From an uncultured Blautia sp. (GTDB lineage Bacteria > Bacillota > Clostridia > Lachnospirales > Lachnospiraceae): a stretch of 6,746 nucleotides of DNA. The notes beneath the pieces are model-generated. The model saw only the letters and a list, made by a program, of their open reading frames with translations, was not told the DNA's origin and did no database searches. The translations under genes and the position numbers were made by a program. The DNA lies in contig CAAFRY010000177.1 of NCBI GenBank assembly GCA_900765525.1, forward strand, positions 1 to 6,746, read 5' to 3'. Positions 1 through 5,937 of this stretch are shown here, piece after piece. Each line of letters starts with the position of its first letter. Within the stretch, counting starts at the first letter, position 1.

Positions 1-946
1 AGTCATAGACAAATTTGCCTCTGGTAAAGCTTGGGCAAGAGGCCGGCTCTACTGCAATAATCTGGTAATCTCTTTCGCCTCTCAGCTTTTCTCCCATAAA
101 AGGTGAAATCAATCCGCCCAGATTAGAACCGCCTCCGGCACAGCCAATAATCATATCCGGCACTACTCCGTATTTATCCAAAGCAGTTTTAGTTTCCAGA
201 CCAATAACCGTCTGATGAAGCAATACCTGATTCAATACACTTCCAAGCACATAACGGTAACCGTCCTGTTTCGTAGCACATTCCACTGCTTCAGAAATAG
301 CGCAGCCCAGACTTCCTGATGTTCCCGGATGCTCTTTCAGAATTTTTCTTCCGATTTCTGTTGTTTCGGAAGGAGATGGTGTTACAGAGGCACCATAAGT
401 TCTCATAACCTCTCTGCGGAAAGGTTTTTGCTCATAAGAACACTTAACCATATATACCTGACAGTCTAAGCCAAGATAAGCGCAAGCCATAGAAAGAGCT
501 GTTCCCCACTGTCCTGCTCCTGTCTCTGTGGTCACACCCTTTAAGCCCTGCTTTTTGGCATAATAGGCCTGGGCGATAGCAGAATTTAATTTATGGCTTC
601 CACTGGTATTATTACCCTCAAATTTATAATAAATCTTAGCAGGGGTTCCCAGCTTCTCCTCCAGACAGTAAGCACGTACCAAAGGTGAGGGACGGTACAT
701 CTTGTAAAAATTACGGATTTCATCCGGAATATCAATATAAGCTGTAGTATTGTCCAACTCCTGCTTTACCAGTTCCTCACAGAATACCTGACCTAATTCT
801 TCTTCTGTCATGGGCTTTAAGGTTCCGGGATTTAAAAGAGGAGCCGGTTTGTTCTTCATGTCAGACCTGATATTATACCACTGCTTTGGCAATTCACTCT
901 CTTCCAGATAAATTTTATAAGGGATTTCCTTTTTTGCGTTCTCCAT
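1..946 (-). CDS. trpB: TrpB2-type tryptophan synthase beta chain (partial, C-terminus cut by window edge)
   Basis: The enzyme condenses indole with L-serine to make L-tryptophan, using pyridoxal phosphate, in the cytoplasm. The first 315 residues are visible; relatives of the TrpB2 class are about 450 residues, so roughly a third is missing past the left edge. Reading the minus strand from the ATG at 946, the PLP-lysine motif is SGSHKLNSA with Lys119, the catalytic Glu141 lies in TTETGAGQWG, and the phosphate-binding glycine loop is GCAGGGSN at 268-275. The long N-terminus with YKMYRPSPLVRA (81-92) is typical of TrpB2 rather than of the classic TrpB1 that pairs with TrpA. The start is fixed by an AGAAAGGAG ribosome binding site 8-9 bases upstream. 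A Trp-specific T-box leader precedes the gene, which independently supports a tryptophan role. No trpA or other trp gene is visible, so free indole may be the substrate; that is inference. The TrpB2 class assignment is firm, the stand-alone role less so. Confidence 0.95.
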   Translation of the reverse strand, partial: MENAKKEIPYKIYLEESELPKQWYNIRSDMKNKPAPLLNPGTLKPMTEEELGQVFCEELVKQELDNTTAYIDIPDEIRNFYKMYRPSPLVRAYCLEEKLGTPAKIYYKFEGNNTSGSHKLNSAIAQAYYAKKQGLKGVTTETGAGQWGTALSMACAYLGLDCQVYMVKCSYEQKPFRREVMRTYGASVTPSPSETTEIGRKILKEHPGTSGSLGCAISEAVECATKQDGYRYVLGSVLNQVLLHQTVIGLETKTALDKYGVVPDMIIGCAGGGSNLGGLISPFMGEKLRGERDYQIIAVEPASCPSFTRGKFVYD

Positions 947-1069
947 AGCGCATTCTCCTTTCTATAACCTTTATTACTGATGTTTATGATTTCCTTTTGC
1001 GTTCTGTTTCGTTTTGCTTCCCTTTGACATCACAGGGCGGTTCGGAGGGCCTTCCTGTAGAATATGAAC

Positions 1070-1118
1070 AAAAAAACTCCTGCCTCACGAAACATAACTT
1101 TCATGGGACAAGAGTTTA
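1070..1118 (-). terminator. T-box intrinsic terminator
   Basis: On the minus strand AAACTCTTGTCCCATG (from 1117) pairs with CGTGAGGCAGGAGTTT over about 15 pairs with one mismatch and a few G-T pairs, and is followed directly by a run of seven T. The 5' arm lies just after the T-box core, so forming the antiterminator with uncharged tRNA would disrupt it. It should also stop transcription reading through from the epimerase gene upstream. Confidence 0.92.
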
Positions 1119-1368
1119 AATCCTGCGGTGCCACCCAAATTGATATTTACATATCCACTCACAGCATACTGCATATGCTACATTTTATAACGGAGTTTTT
1201 TCTCCGGCTCACATACTAACTTAATCTGTTCTGTTCGCCCTCAGAAGCCCATTCCCCTCTACGGCTGACACTGCATTCCCACCTGCTGCAGCTCTCTGTA
1301 CTCAGACCACAAAACAATGAAAAACATTTTTAGAAGGTACTTACTCTTCTTCAACGGTTTATTCAACT
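1070..1368 (-). promoter_or_regulatory. Tryptophan-specific T-box riboswitch leader of trpB2
   Basis: This leader senses uncharged tRNA and controls transcription termination ahead of trpB2. Read on the minus strand, the T-box core GGGTGGCACCGC is at 1136-1125. Stem I contains AGAGAG, then a stem CTGCA/TGCAG capped by a GGTGGGAA-type loop. Further on comes the specifier segment GAA-TGG-GCTTCTGAG, in which TGG (1251-1249) is the Trp codon. The antiterminator bulge TGGC (1133-1130) would pair with a 3' GCCA end, fitting a tRNA with discriminator G, as tRNA-Trp has in Bacillus. Two hairpins lie between: CGGAG/CTCCG near 1205-1190, and AGCATA/TATGCT near 1180-1163. The terminator that competes with the antiterminator is listed separately. 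Sequence and downstream gene agree on tryptophan. The 5' end is set from the predicted promoter and is approximate. Confidence 0.93.
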
Positions 1369-1374
1369 AAAACA

Positions 1375-1404
1375 TTTATATCACATTCTTGATAAACATG
1401 TCAA
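1375..1404 (-). promoter_or_regulatory. Sigma-A-type promoter of the T-box/trpB2 transcript
   Basis: TTGACA at 1404-1399 is followed after 18 bases by TATAAA at 1380-1375 on the minus strand. Transcription would start near 1368, about 420 bases before the trpB2 start codon, leaving room for the full T-box leader. The -35 box lies only about 30 bases after the stop codon of the epimerase gene. Confidence 0.75.
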
Positions 1405-1432
1405 TAGATTTTTACAGGATATATTTTCAGTT

Positions 1433-2332
1433 CTACTTCTTCTCATAGACAGCAATTTCATAGGAGTGGTTAAACGTGTCCTTAGCCTTTAAGGCTATAA
1501 CATCCGGCTTCTCGGAAATTTCTCCTGAAAAACCGTAATCATCACATCTTCCCATCCAAGGTTCCAGACAAATATAAGGTGCATGAGGAAGAGACCAGAT
1601 GCCAAAATTAGTAAATCCCTGACATTTCATCGCAACATAAGGAGTTCCATCAGGATAACCGATGGCTACCCAGTCAATTTGAGAATCATCAAAAATCAAC
1701 GCATCCTTATCAAACATATGCTCTGTCACAGCACATCCCTGGAATTCACCTACAGGTTCCAGAGATAAAGTATACGTTTTGTCTTTATCCGCAGTTCCCT
1801 CCATTCCATGAACCAAATGGTACCCTAAATGCTCACGCCCCCGGAACAGCAGCTTATAGTCTGTCTGAGCCGTATTCTCTAAAATCGGTACATTAAATCC
1901 CGGATGGCCCCCAATAGTAAAATACATGGTCTCTTCATTGGGATTTTTTACTTTCCAATTCACTTCCAATGTATTTTCTTTCAGGCAATAAGTAATATCC
2001 AATGAAAAAGCATAGGGAAAATATGCTCTGGTATCCTGGGTATCCTGCAAACGGTAGACCAAGGTATCTTCTTTCTCCTCTACGCAGCTAAATTCCATAT
2101 CCCTGGCAAACCCATGTTGAACCGTATCGTATTTTTTCCCTTTGTAAAGATAATAATTCTCATAATGGCGTCCTACATTGGGAAAAAGAATAGGGGAGCG
2201 CCTGTTCCAAAATTCTTTTTCTCCCTGCCATAAAATTTCTTTCCCCATCTGCTTATGGAAAATACTCTGCAGCTCTGCTCCTTTTGAAGAAACCTCAACT
2301 TTTAAATACTGGTTTTCTATTGTCTTGTTCAT
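1433..2332 (-). CDS. LacX-type aldose 1-epimerase (galactose mutarotase-like)
   Basis: The family interconverts the alpha and beta anomers of aldoses in the cytoplasm. The 299-residue protein has the LacX-subfamily landmarks in order: FPNVGR (50-55), QHGFAR with the active-site His73, GGHPGFNVP with His143, and CLEPW with the likely general-base Glu257. Length is normal and the reading frame is intact. The ATG at 2332 is chosen because AAAGGAG lies 10 bases upstream. The reading frame can be extended back to a TTG at 2386, adding 18 residues, but that would place the ribosome binding site inside the gene. The gene follows the glycerol-1-phosphate dehydrogenase gene after 50 bp with no terminator or evident promoter between, so the two are probably co-transcribed. 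LacX-type proteins are poorly characterised in substrate; the actual sugar cannot be read from the sequence. No terminator is seen after the stop codon. Confidence 0.92.
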   Translation of the reverse strand: MNKTIENQYLKVEVSSKGAELQSIFHKQMGKEILWQGEKEFWNRRSPILFPNVGRHYENYYLYKGKKYDTVQHGFARDMEFSCVEEKEDTLVYRLQDTQDTRAYFPYAFSLDITYCLKENTLEVNWKVKNPNEETMYFTIGGHPGFNVPILENTAQTDYKLLFRGREHLGYHLVHGMEGTADKDKTYTLSLEPVGEFQGCAVTEHMFDKDALIFDDSQIDWVAIGYPDGTPYVAMKCQGFTNFGIWSLPHAPYICLEPWMGRCDDYGFSGEISEKPDVIALKAKDTFNHSYEIAVYEKK

Positions 2333-2382
2333 TTCATACAATCTCCTTTGGACTTTTTTTATTGAATTCTGACTTTCCAGCG

Positions 2383-3729
2383 TCAATTTTCATATACTTC
2401 TTCTATAAGCTTGCGGCTGAACTCTTCCTGAAGATTCAGGTCAAACAATACCTGGAGCAGCCCAAAACGATTCCTTAAATCCTTAGCATAATAGATTCCC
2501 CGTTTAAAAACTTTCTCAGAAACATGGATTTGAGAAGGATAATAAGGAGCTTCCATAGACTTTAAAAGTTCTATGATACTTTCCGCTTTTGGAAGCTGCT
2601 GGATTACCTGGAAAATCTCGTCTTCCTTTTCCTGAATTCTCTTTCTCCGGCCAATTACCTCTTTATCAGAATTTTTTCCAATTTCTCTTTCTAATTTTAA
2701 AACTCCCGGTGCAGCAGGTCCATAGGCCTGCTGAATTTCCTTTTCCCATTCAGGAAGCTGGAAGGCTGGTGCTTCTAACGGAAATAAGCTGTCTCTTTTT
2801 TCTTGTAACATTTCATAGAGACGAATGGCCATAACCGTACCGATTCCCACCTTTGTTCCATGAAGCGGGTCTGGTTTCTGGTCCAAGAGAAACATCATTT
2901 CCCAATAATGAGACATATGGTGTTCGCTTCCCGATGCCGGTCTGGAATTTCCAATATAACTCATTGCAATTCCACTTAAAACTAAACCTTCCATAATGGC
3001 CGCAATAGCCTCTTTTTCTCTCTGGGCCGCCTTACCTGCGTTATCTGCTACCTTTTGAATAGACTGACGAACCAAATCCATAATTTCCGGACAAATATAC
3101 TCCCCATTTACCAGATGAGCAAGCTGCCAATCCGTAAGACATACATATTTTCCCAATATATCTCCGGCACCTGCTGCAATCATATGGAGAGGTGCTTTTG
3201 CCATAATATTCAAATCCCCGATTATTACTCTGGCAGGTTTTGCTTCATAAGTGGTTTTTAAATGACGGATAATCAGTGGAGAAACATTGGACGCATAGCC
3301 ATCCATGGACGGTGCTGTTCCTACAATATAATAATCTATCTTCATTTTGTAGCTGACATAACGGCATAAGTCATTGATTGTGCCGCTTCCCACTGCAATA
3401 ATTAAATCACAGTCATTCGGAACCTCTGTAAAAAGATAAATCAAAGCATTTTCATCCGGCACTAATTCCTCATCCTGATAGACAACCTTTTTAAAGGAAT
3501 ATCCTGCGGCTTCTAATTCCTCATAAACCATAAAACCTGCAGCTTTTTCTGTATGTACATCACATACCACACATAATTTCTGATAACTGTGCCGTCCTAA
3601 AATTTCCGGTAATTTTTTTATCGCATTATCTTCAATCAGAATTTCTTCAATATCGCATATGTGAGTCTTTCCGCAGGAACACTTGATTTCCCTTTGCAAA
3701 TATGGTTTCCAATCCATTTTTTCCATCAT
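2383..3729 (-). CDS. araM: sn-glycerol-1-phosphate dehydrogenase, AraM/EgsA type
   Basis: The family reduces dihydroxyacetone phosphate to sn-glycerol-1-phosphate with NAD(P)H and belongs to the metal-dependent polyol dehydrogenase group; B. subtilis AraM is a known member. The protein has 448 residues. It shows the nucleotide-binding GSGTINDLCRY (114-124) and TAPSMDGYAS (138-147). The probable metal ligands are Asp190 in GAGDILGKY, His270 in SGSEHH, and His290 in PLHGTKVG; their spacing resembles that of archaeal G1P dehydrogenases. The N-terminal CSCGKTH (17-23) carries two cysteines whose role I do not know. The start at 3729 is preceded by AGAGAGG, 5 bases away; the next codon is also ATG (3726) with an equally acceptable spacing of 8, so the first residue is uncertain. 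A promoter lies directly upstream and the epimerase gene follows. In Bacillus araM sits in the arabinose operon, so a sugar-linked role is plausible, but no arabinose gene is in view. The family is firm; substrate is inferred. Confidence 0.93.
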   Translation of the reverse strand: MMEKMDWKPYLQREIKCSCGKTHICDIEEILIEDNAIKKLPEILGRHSYQKLCVVCDVHTEKAAGFMVYEELEAAGYSFKKVVYQDEELVPDENALIYLFTEVPNDCDLIIAVGSGTINDLCRYVSYKMKIDYYIVGTAPSMDGYASNVSPLIIRHLKTTYEAKPARVIIGDLNIMAKAPLHMIAAGAGDILGKYVCLTDWQLAHLVNGEYICPEIMDLVRQSIQKVADNAGKAAQREKEAIAAIMEGLVLSGIAMSYIGNSRPASGSEHHMSHYWEMMFLLDQKPDPLHGTKVGIGTVMAIRLYEMLQEKRDSLFPLEAPAFQLPEWEKEIQQAYGPAAPGVLKLEREIGKNSDKEVIGRRKRIQEKEDEIFQVIQQLPKAESIIELLKSMEAPYYPSQIHVSEKVFKRGIYYAKDLRNRFGLLQVLFDLNLQEEFSRKLIEEVYEN

Positions 3730-3770
3730 CTTTACCTCTCTATCCTGGCCATTGCCTGTACTCTAAGAAC

Positions 3771-3798
3771 ACTATACCAGCTTTTTTCATAAAGTCAA
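3771..3798 (-). promoter_or_regulatory. Sigma-A-type promoter of the G1P dehydrogenase/epimerase operon
   Basis: On the minus strand TTGACT (3798-3793) is followed after 16 bases by TATAGT (3776-3771). Transcription would begin near 3764, about 35 bases before the dehydrogenase start. It lies in the gap after the LacI-family gene, so the operon need not depend on read-through from the regulator. Confidence 0.7.
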
Positions 3799-3810
3799 AG
3801 CAAAGATAAC

Positions 3811-3852
3811 TTTATTAACACTGTCTATTACTAATATTTTAATTTATTAACA
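3811..3852. repeat. Direct repeat TTTATTAACA, two copies 32 bp apart
   Basis: The ten-base sequence TTTATTAACA occurs identically at 3811-3820 and 3843-3852. The centres are 32 bp apart, about three helical turns, so a protein bound to both would sit on the same DNA face. Both copies are upstream of the dehydrogenase promoter (about 12 and 44 bp before its -35 box). This is a possible regulator site; AT-rich composition makes chance recurrence possible. Confidence 0.4.
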
Positions 3853-3875
3853 ACACAGCTCTTCCATTTCTCTGT

Positions 3876-4949
3876 TCACAGATTTTTGGGATAGGAGGTA
3901 CTGCCTCTTACAATAAGTCTTGGCTCATACTCAATATGAGAAATCATTCCGTTTTCCCGACTATTTTTCTTGTTTTCTATTCTGTCTAAAACAATCTTGC
4001 AGGCATCTTCCCCTTTTTTCGCAGTAAAGTGCTCCACCGTGGTCAAATCAATACCTCGTAACCCTGAAAACAATAGATTATCGCATCCTAAAACAGATAT
4101 ATCCTCGGGTATTTTATAATGTTGGTCCAATAACGCATCCCGTATACCCAAAGCTACCATGTCATTGGTTCCTGCTATAGCGGTAAGACCGGGTATTTCA
4201 TGAATCAGCTGAGATGCAAGTTCATAGCCGGTTTTATATTCCATATCCATTTCCTGAAACATAACATCCATATCTTCCGGCAAACTGCGCACATAGACAG
4301 AATCCTTATATCCTGCCTCCTCAAAAGTTTTACAGAAGCCACGAACACGAGCTCGCCTTGCAGATTGTCTCTCCGTCAAAGGAGTGGAAATAAATGCAGC
4401 CTTCCTGTGACCAAGACTTAACAGATACTCTGCCAAAACCCGTCCCATTTTTTCGCTGTTCAGTTCCACCATATCCATTCCTTCCACCCCATCTTTTTCA
4501 CCGATTACCACTACAGGAATTTGTCTGGCAATTTTTTGCAGCATTTGGGGGAAACTAGGAACAAAGGTATAAATAATTCCAGATGGGCTTAACTTCTCTA
4601 TTTTCTTCAAATACTTCTCCTCGGTTCCATAATCTCTTCTGGTATTACACAGAAAAACATCAAACCTGTTTTTCTGCGCTGTCTTTTCAATACCCTGAAG
4701 CAGAGAAAAATAATAGGGATTAGTAAGATTAGGACACAACACAAATATTGTCCCTCTCATATGGATTCTGGTTCCGTGACGTTTTTTCACATTGGTATAT
4801 CCCAACTCTTTTGCCGCAGCCTCCACACGGCGTATGGTATCTGGGGAAAAAGATACATTATACTTTTTATTCAAAATCATAGATACTGCGGATTGGGAAA
4901 CACCTGCTCTTTTTGCCACATCTGTAGATGTTACTTTTTTCCGGTACAT
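3876..4949 (-). CDS. LacI-family transcriptional regulator
   Basis: This is a DNA-binding repressor or activator that responds to a small ligand, usually a sugar. The 357-residue protein starts with the LacI helix-turn-helix, VTSTDVAKRAGVSQSAVSMILN (6-27), followed by the third helix (SPDTIRRVEAAAKELGY, 35-51). The periplasmic-binding-like effector domain runs from about 66 to 350, with FVLCPNLTNPYYFSLLQGIE at 69-88 and the TNDMVALG and PEDISVLGCDN motifs at 261-268 and 281-291. The hinge (52-65) is rich in Lys, Arg and His and lacks the usual ARxL pattern. The ATG at 4949 is chosen because AGAGG lies 7 bases upstream and the HTH begins right after it; a 44-residue upstream extension starting with TTG at 5081 has no family support. 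The next genes on the same strand are the G1P dehydrogenase and epimerase, its likely targets. The effector is unknown. No terminator is seen after the stop. Confidence 0.93.
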   Translation of the reverse strand: MYRKKVTSTDVAKRAGVSQSAVSMILNKKYNVSFSPDTIRRVEAAAKELGYTNVKKRHGTRIHMRGTIFVLCPNLTNPYYFSLLQGIEKTAQKNRFDVFLCNTRRDYGTEEKYLKKIEKLSPSGIIYTFVPSFPQMLQKIARQIPVVVIGEKDGVEGMDMVELNSEKMGRVLAEYLLSLGHRKAAFISTPLTERQSARRARVRGFCKTFEEAGYKDSVYVRSLPEDMDVMFQEMDMEYKTGYELASQLIHEIPGLTAIAGTNDMVALGIRDALLDQHYKIPEDISVLGCDNLLFSGLRGIDLTTVEHFTAKKGEDACKIVLDRIENKKNSRENGMISHIEYEPRLIVRGSTSYPKNL

Positions 4950-5132
4950 AATTTTACCTCTTCGTAATCGCAGGACTCTATTTTGCCTCCTGCTTTTTCT
5001 GAAGCCTCCCCAAGTAGAAAGGCTGGTACCGTAAATCACAGCAACTTTCTGTTCTCTTCTCTCCGTGTATAAAGGGTCCAACGGTCGGAAAGGCTAAATT
5101 TACATTTCTGCTGCGTCACTTTTTTACCCTTG

Positions 5133-5156
5133 TACACGAAGAGTATCTTTCGTATA
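5133..5156. promoter_or_regulatory. Palindromic site, candidate LacI-family autoregulatory operator
   Basis: TACACGAA (5133-5140) and TTCGTATA (5149-5156) form an inverted repeat with seven of eight positions paired, around an eight-base centre. It lies roughly 30-50 bases after the predicted start of the regulator transcript, where a bound dimer could block elongation. The operator role is inferred; it could also act as an RNA hairpin. Confidence 0.4.
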
Positions 5157-5191
5157 AAACAGTAAAATCTGCTTTTGTTGTACCCGTTTGT

Positions 5192-5220
5192 ATTTTATCA
5201 TCATCCTATTGCAGCAGCAA
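5192..5220 (-). promoter_or_regulatory. Probable promoter of the LacI-family gene
   Basis: On the minus strand TTGCTG (5220-5215), 17 bases, then TAAAAT (5197-5192) preceded by TG at the extended -10 position. The -35 box is weak but the extended -10 compensates. No better match was seen nearer to the gene. Confidence 0.5.
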
Positions 5221-5224
5221 GTCC

Positions 5225-5264
5225 CATCTGTTTACAGCTCCTTGTTTTATGACACCTGTTTACA
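5225..5264. repeat. Direct repeat TGTAAACAGRTG, two copies 28 bp apart
   Basis: On the minus strand TGTAAACAGGTG (5264-5253) and TGTAAACAGATG (5236-5225) differ at one base. They lie just upstream of the -35 box of the likely lacI-family promoter, a position used by activators. TGTAAAC resembles the half-site of several LacI/GalR-family and AraR operators, but no full palindrome is present. Confidence 0.4.
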
Positions 5265-5395
5265 AGATAGCCCTATACTTGCAATCATTTGGCCCGCTCC
5301 CATTCGCCTTATGTAAAATCATAACACTCCATTCCAAATATATATGTTGGTGGATTATGCTCCTTCGGTTCAGAATATCCTGCATAACATCCCTC

Positions 5396-5701
5396 TTATT
5401 TATATTCCGAAGAATAATATGGCACACAAAGATAAGAGCCTGCATACAGCAAATCATCCTCCAGATGATTGATGTTCTTCACTTCCCGTATATACTCCTC
5501 TTGGCTATCATACTCTTCCGTCATATATTCTTCAGCAATTTCCCAAAGACTCATGCCGGAGTCTATCTGAATACTGGTATAATACTTATATCGCATTTCC
5601 GTTCCCGCCTTAGCGGTATTGGCAGAAGAAATAAACAGAAATACTCCTACACAAACTGCAAAAAATAACACGCCCACCCATTTTTTCATTCCTTTTTTCA
5701 T
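5396..5701 (-). CDS. yneA: LysM-domain SOS cell-division inhibitor, YneA-like
   Basis: YneA-type proteins are made during the SOS response and delay septum formation until DNA is repaired. The 101-residue protein (B. subtilis YneA is of similar size) has a basic start, MKKGMKKW, one hydrophobic segment at about 9-26, and then TAKAG (29-33), a plausible signal-peptidase site. The rest is one LysM-like domain at about 40-95, with IDSGMSLWEIAEEYM and LYAGSYLCVPYY at its two ends. LysM domains bind peptidoglycan, so it should act outside the membrane. The ATG at 5701 has GGAGG 10 bases upstream; the longer reading frame back to 5905 runs through the promoter and LexA boxes and is rejected. It is divergent to lexA and its promoter carries LexA-box-like sites, the same arrangement as B. 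subtilis yneA/lexA. Sequence similarity within this family is low, so the assignment rests on domain plus context. Confidence 0.85.
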   Translation of the reverse strand: MKKGMKKWVGVLFFAVCVGVFLFISSANTAKAGTEMRYKYYTSIQIDSGMSLWEIAEEYMTEEYDSQEEYIREVKNINHLEDDLLYAGSYLCVPYYSSEYK

Positions 5702-5721
5702 AGTTTTTATACCTCCATATA

Positions 5722-5735
5722 CAAATATTTGTTCG
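5722..5735. promoter_or_regulatory. Weak LexA-box-like site next to the second box
   Basis: CAAAT-ATTT-GTTCG has one perfect half-site (GTTCG) and one degenerate one. It directly abuts the box at 5736-5749, which could allow side-by-side binding. Confidence 0.4.
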
Positions 5736-5749
5736 CAAACATATGTTCT
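5736..5749. promoter_or_regulatory. Second LexA (SOS) box, yneA leader
   Basis: CAAAC-ATAT-GTTCT; on the minus strand it reads AGAAC-ATAT-GTTTG, the same ten flanking bases as the box at 5777-5790. It is 41 bp from that box, just after the predicted yneA transcription start. Confidence 0.75.
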
Positions 5750-5765
5750 TTTTCTTGTTGTCCAT

Positions 5766-5794
5766 ATAATAATACAAGAACAAATGTTTGTCAA
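5766..5794 (-). promoter_or_regulatory. yneA promoter, overlapped by a LexA box
   Basis: On the minus strand TTGACA (5794-5789), 17 bases, then TATTAT (5771-5766). Transcription would start near 5759, leaving a leader of about 58 bases. The LexA-box-like site at 5777-5790 fills the spacer and touches the -35 box, an ideal position for repression. Confidence 0.8.
5777..5790. promoter_or_regulatory. LexA (SOS) box in the yneA promoter
   Basis: AGAAC-AAAT-GTTTG on the plus strand matches the Bacillus/Clostridium LexA box CGAAC-N4-GTTYG at all but the first base. It lies between the -35 and -10 boxes of yneA. Confidence 0.8.
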
Positions 5795-5802
5795 CAGATT
5801 TT

Positions 5803-5816
5803 CGAACAAACTTTCG
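5803..5816. promoter_or_regulatory. LexA-box-like site between the two promoters
   Basis: CGAAC-AAAC-TTTCG matches nine of ten conserved positions of the LexA box; the first G of the right half is T. It lies upstream of both -35 boxes. Confidence 0.55.
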
Positions 5817-5829
5817 GAATATTTGTTTG
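5816..5829. promoter_or_regulatory. LexA-box-like site at the lexA promoter
   Basis: GGAAT-ATTT-GTTTG has a good right half and a degenerate left half. It overlaps the lexA -35 box and shares one base with the site at 5803-5816, so both cannot be filled independently. This would be the site for lexA autorepression. Confidence 0.5.
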
Positions 5830-5855
5830 CATTCTGGTATCTTTTATGGTATGAT
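5827..5855 (+). promoter_or_regulatory. lexA promoter
   Basis: TATGAT at 5850-5855 is preceded by TG at the extended -10 position (TGGTATGAT). TTGCAT at 5827-5832 is a weak -35 box at 17 bases spacing. Transcription would begin near 5862, giving a leader of about 88 bases before the lexA ATG. Confidence 0.65.
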
Positions 5856-5904
5856 ACTAAAAAGTAATAATTAGCTGCGGAAAAGATACCCTCTGGACAG
5901 GGCA

Positions 5905-5937
5905 CCTACTTTTTCGTTAAAAACGTTAAAAAGCAGG
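5905..5937 (+). promoter_or_regulatory. Hairpin in the lexA leader overlapping its ribosome binding site
   Basis: CCTACTTTTT (5905-5914) can pair with AAAAAGCAGG (5928-5937) with a single A-C mismatch. Inside it CGTT (5915-5918) pairs with AACG (5922-5925) around an AAA loop. The 3' arm includes the first bases of the AGGAGG ribosome binding site (5935-5940), so the folded form would partly hide it. The stem is AU-rich and its stability was not computed. Confidence 0.45.

Larger units (their letters stand above)
4950..5395 (-). promoter_or_regulatory. Non-coding upstream region of the LacI-family gene
   Basis: These 446 bp between the yneA-like stop and the regulator start hold no convincing gene. 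From the regulator outwards on the minus strand: a hairpin GCAGGA/TCCTGC close to the ribosome binding site (about 4968-4991), a second one AGCCT/AGGCT (about 5003-5024), a palindrome at 5133-5156, a promoter at 5192-5220, and two TGTAAACAGRTG copies upstream of it. If that promoter is used, the leader is about 235 bases long, which is unusually long for a regulator gene. No intrinsic terminator for the yneA-like gene is visible, so read-through into this region is possible. Confidence 0.6.

Noticed and set aside
3840..3880. Possible terminator after the LacI-family gene (TCTGT/ACAGA at the stop codon)
   Set aside because: The stem is only five pairs with no T run, so it is not an intrinsic terminator.
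4950..5081. 44-residue N-terminal extension of the LacI-family protein from a TTG start
   Set aside because: The family starts directly at the helix-turn-helix, and AGAGG is correctly placed before the ATG at 4949.
5203..5227. Eight-codon frame starting MGLAAAIG after AAGGAG, possible leader peptide
   Set aside because: It overlaps the predicted lacI-family promoter and would lie on a different transcript; no attenuator structure follows it.
5260..5385. Minus-strand 41-codon frame starting 10 bp after the yneA-like stop, beginning MQDILNRRS, with GAGGG upstream
   Set aside because: No recognisable domain, weak ribosome binding site, and composition that does not look coding. Relatives often have further genes after yneA, but this does not resemble them. 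Conservation in relatives would revive it.
5249..5668. Plus-strand 139-codon frame opposite the yneA-like gene
   Set aside because: It is antisense to a gene with clear LysM features, a good ribosome binding site and LexA boxes, and has no recognisable domain.
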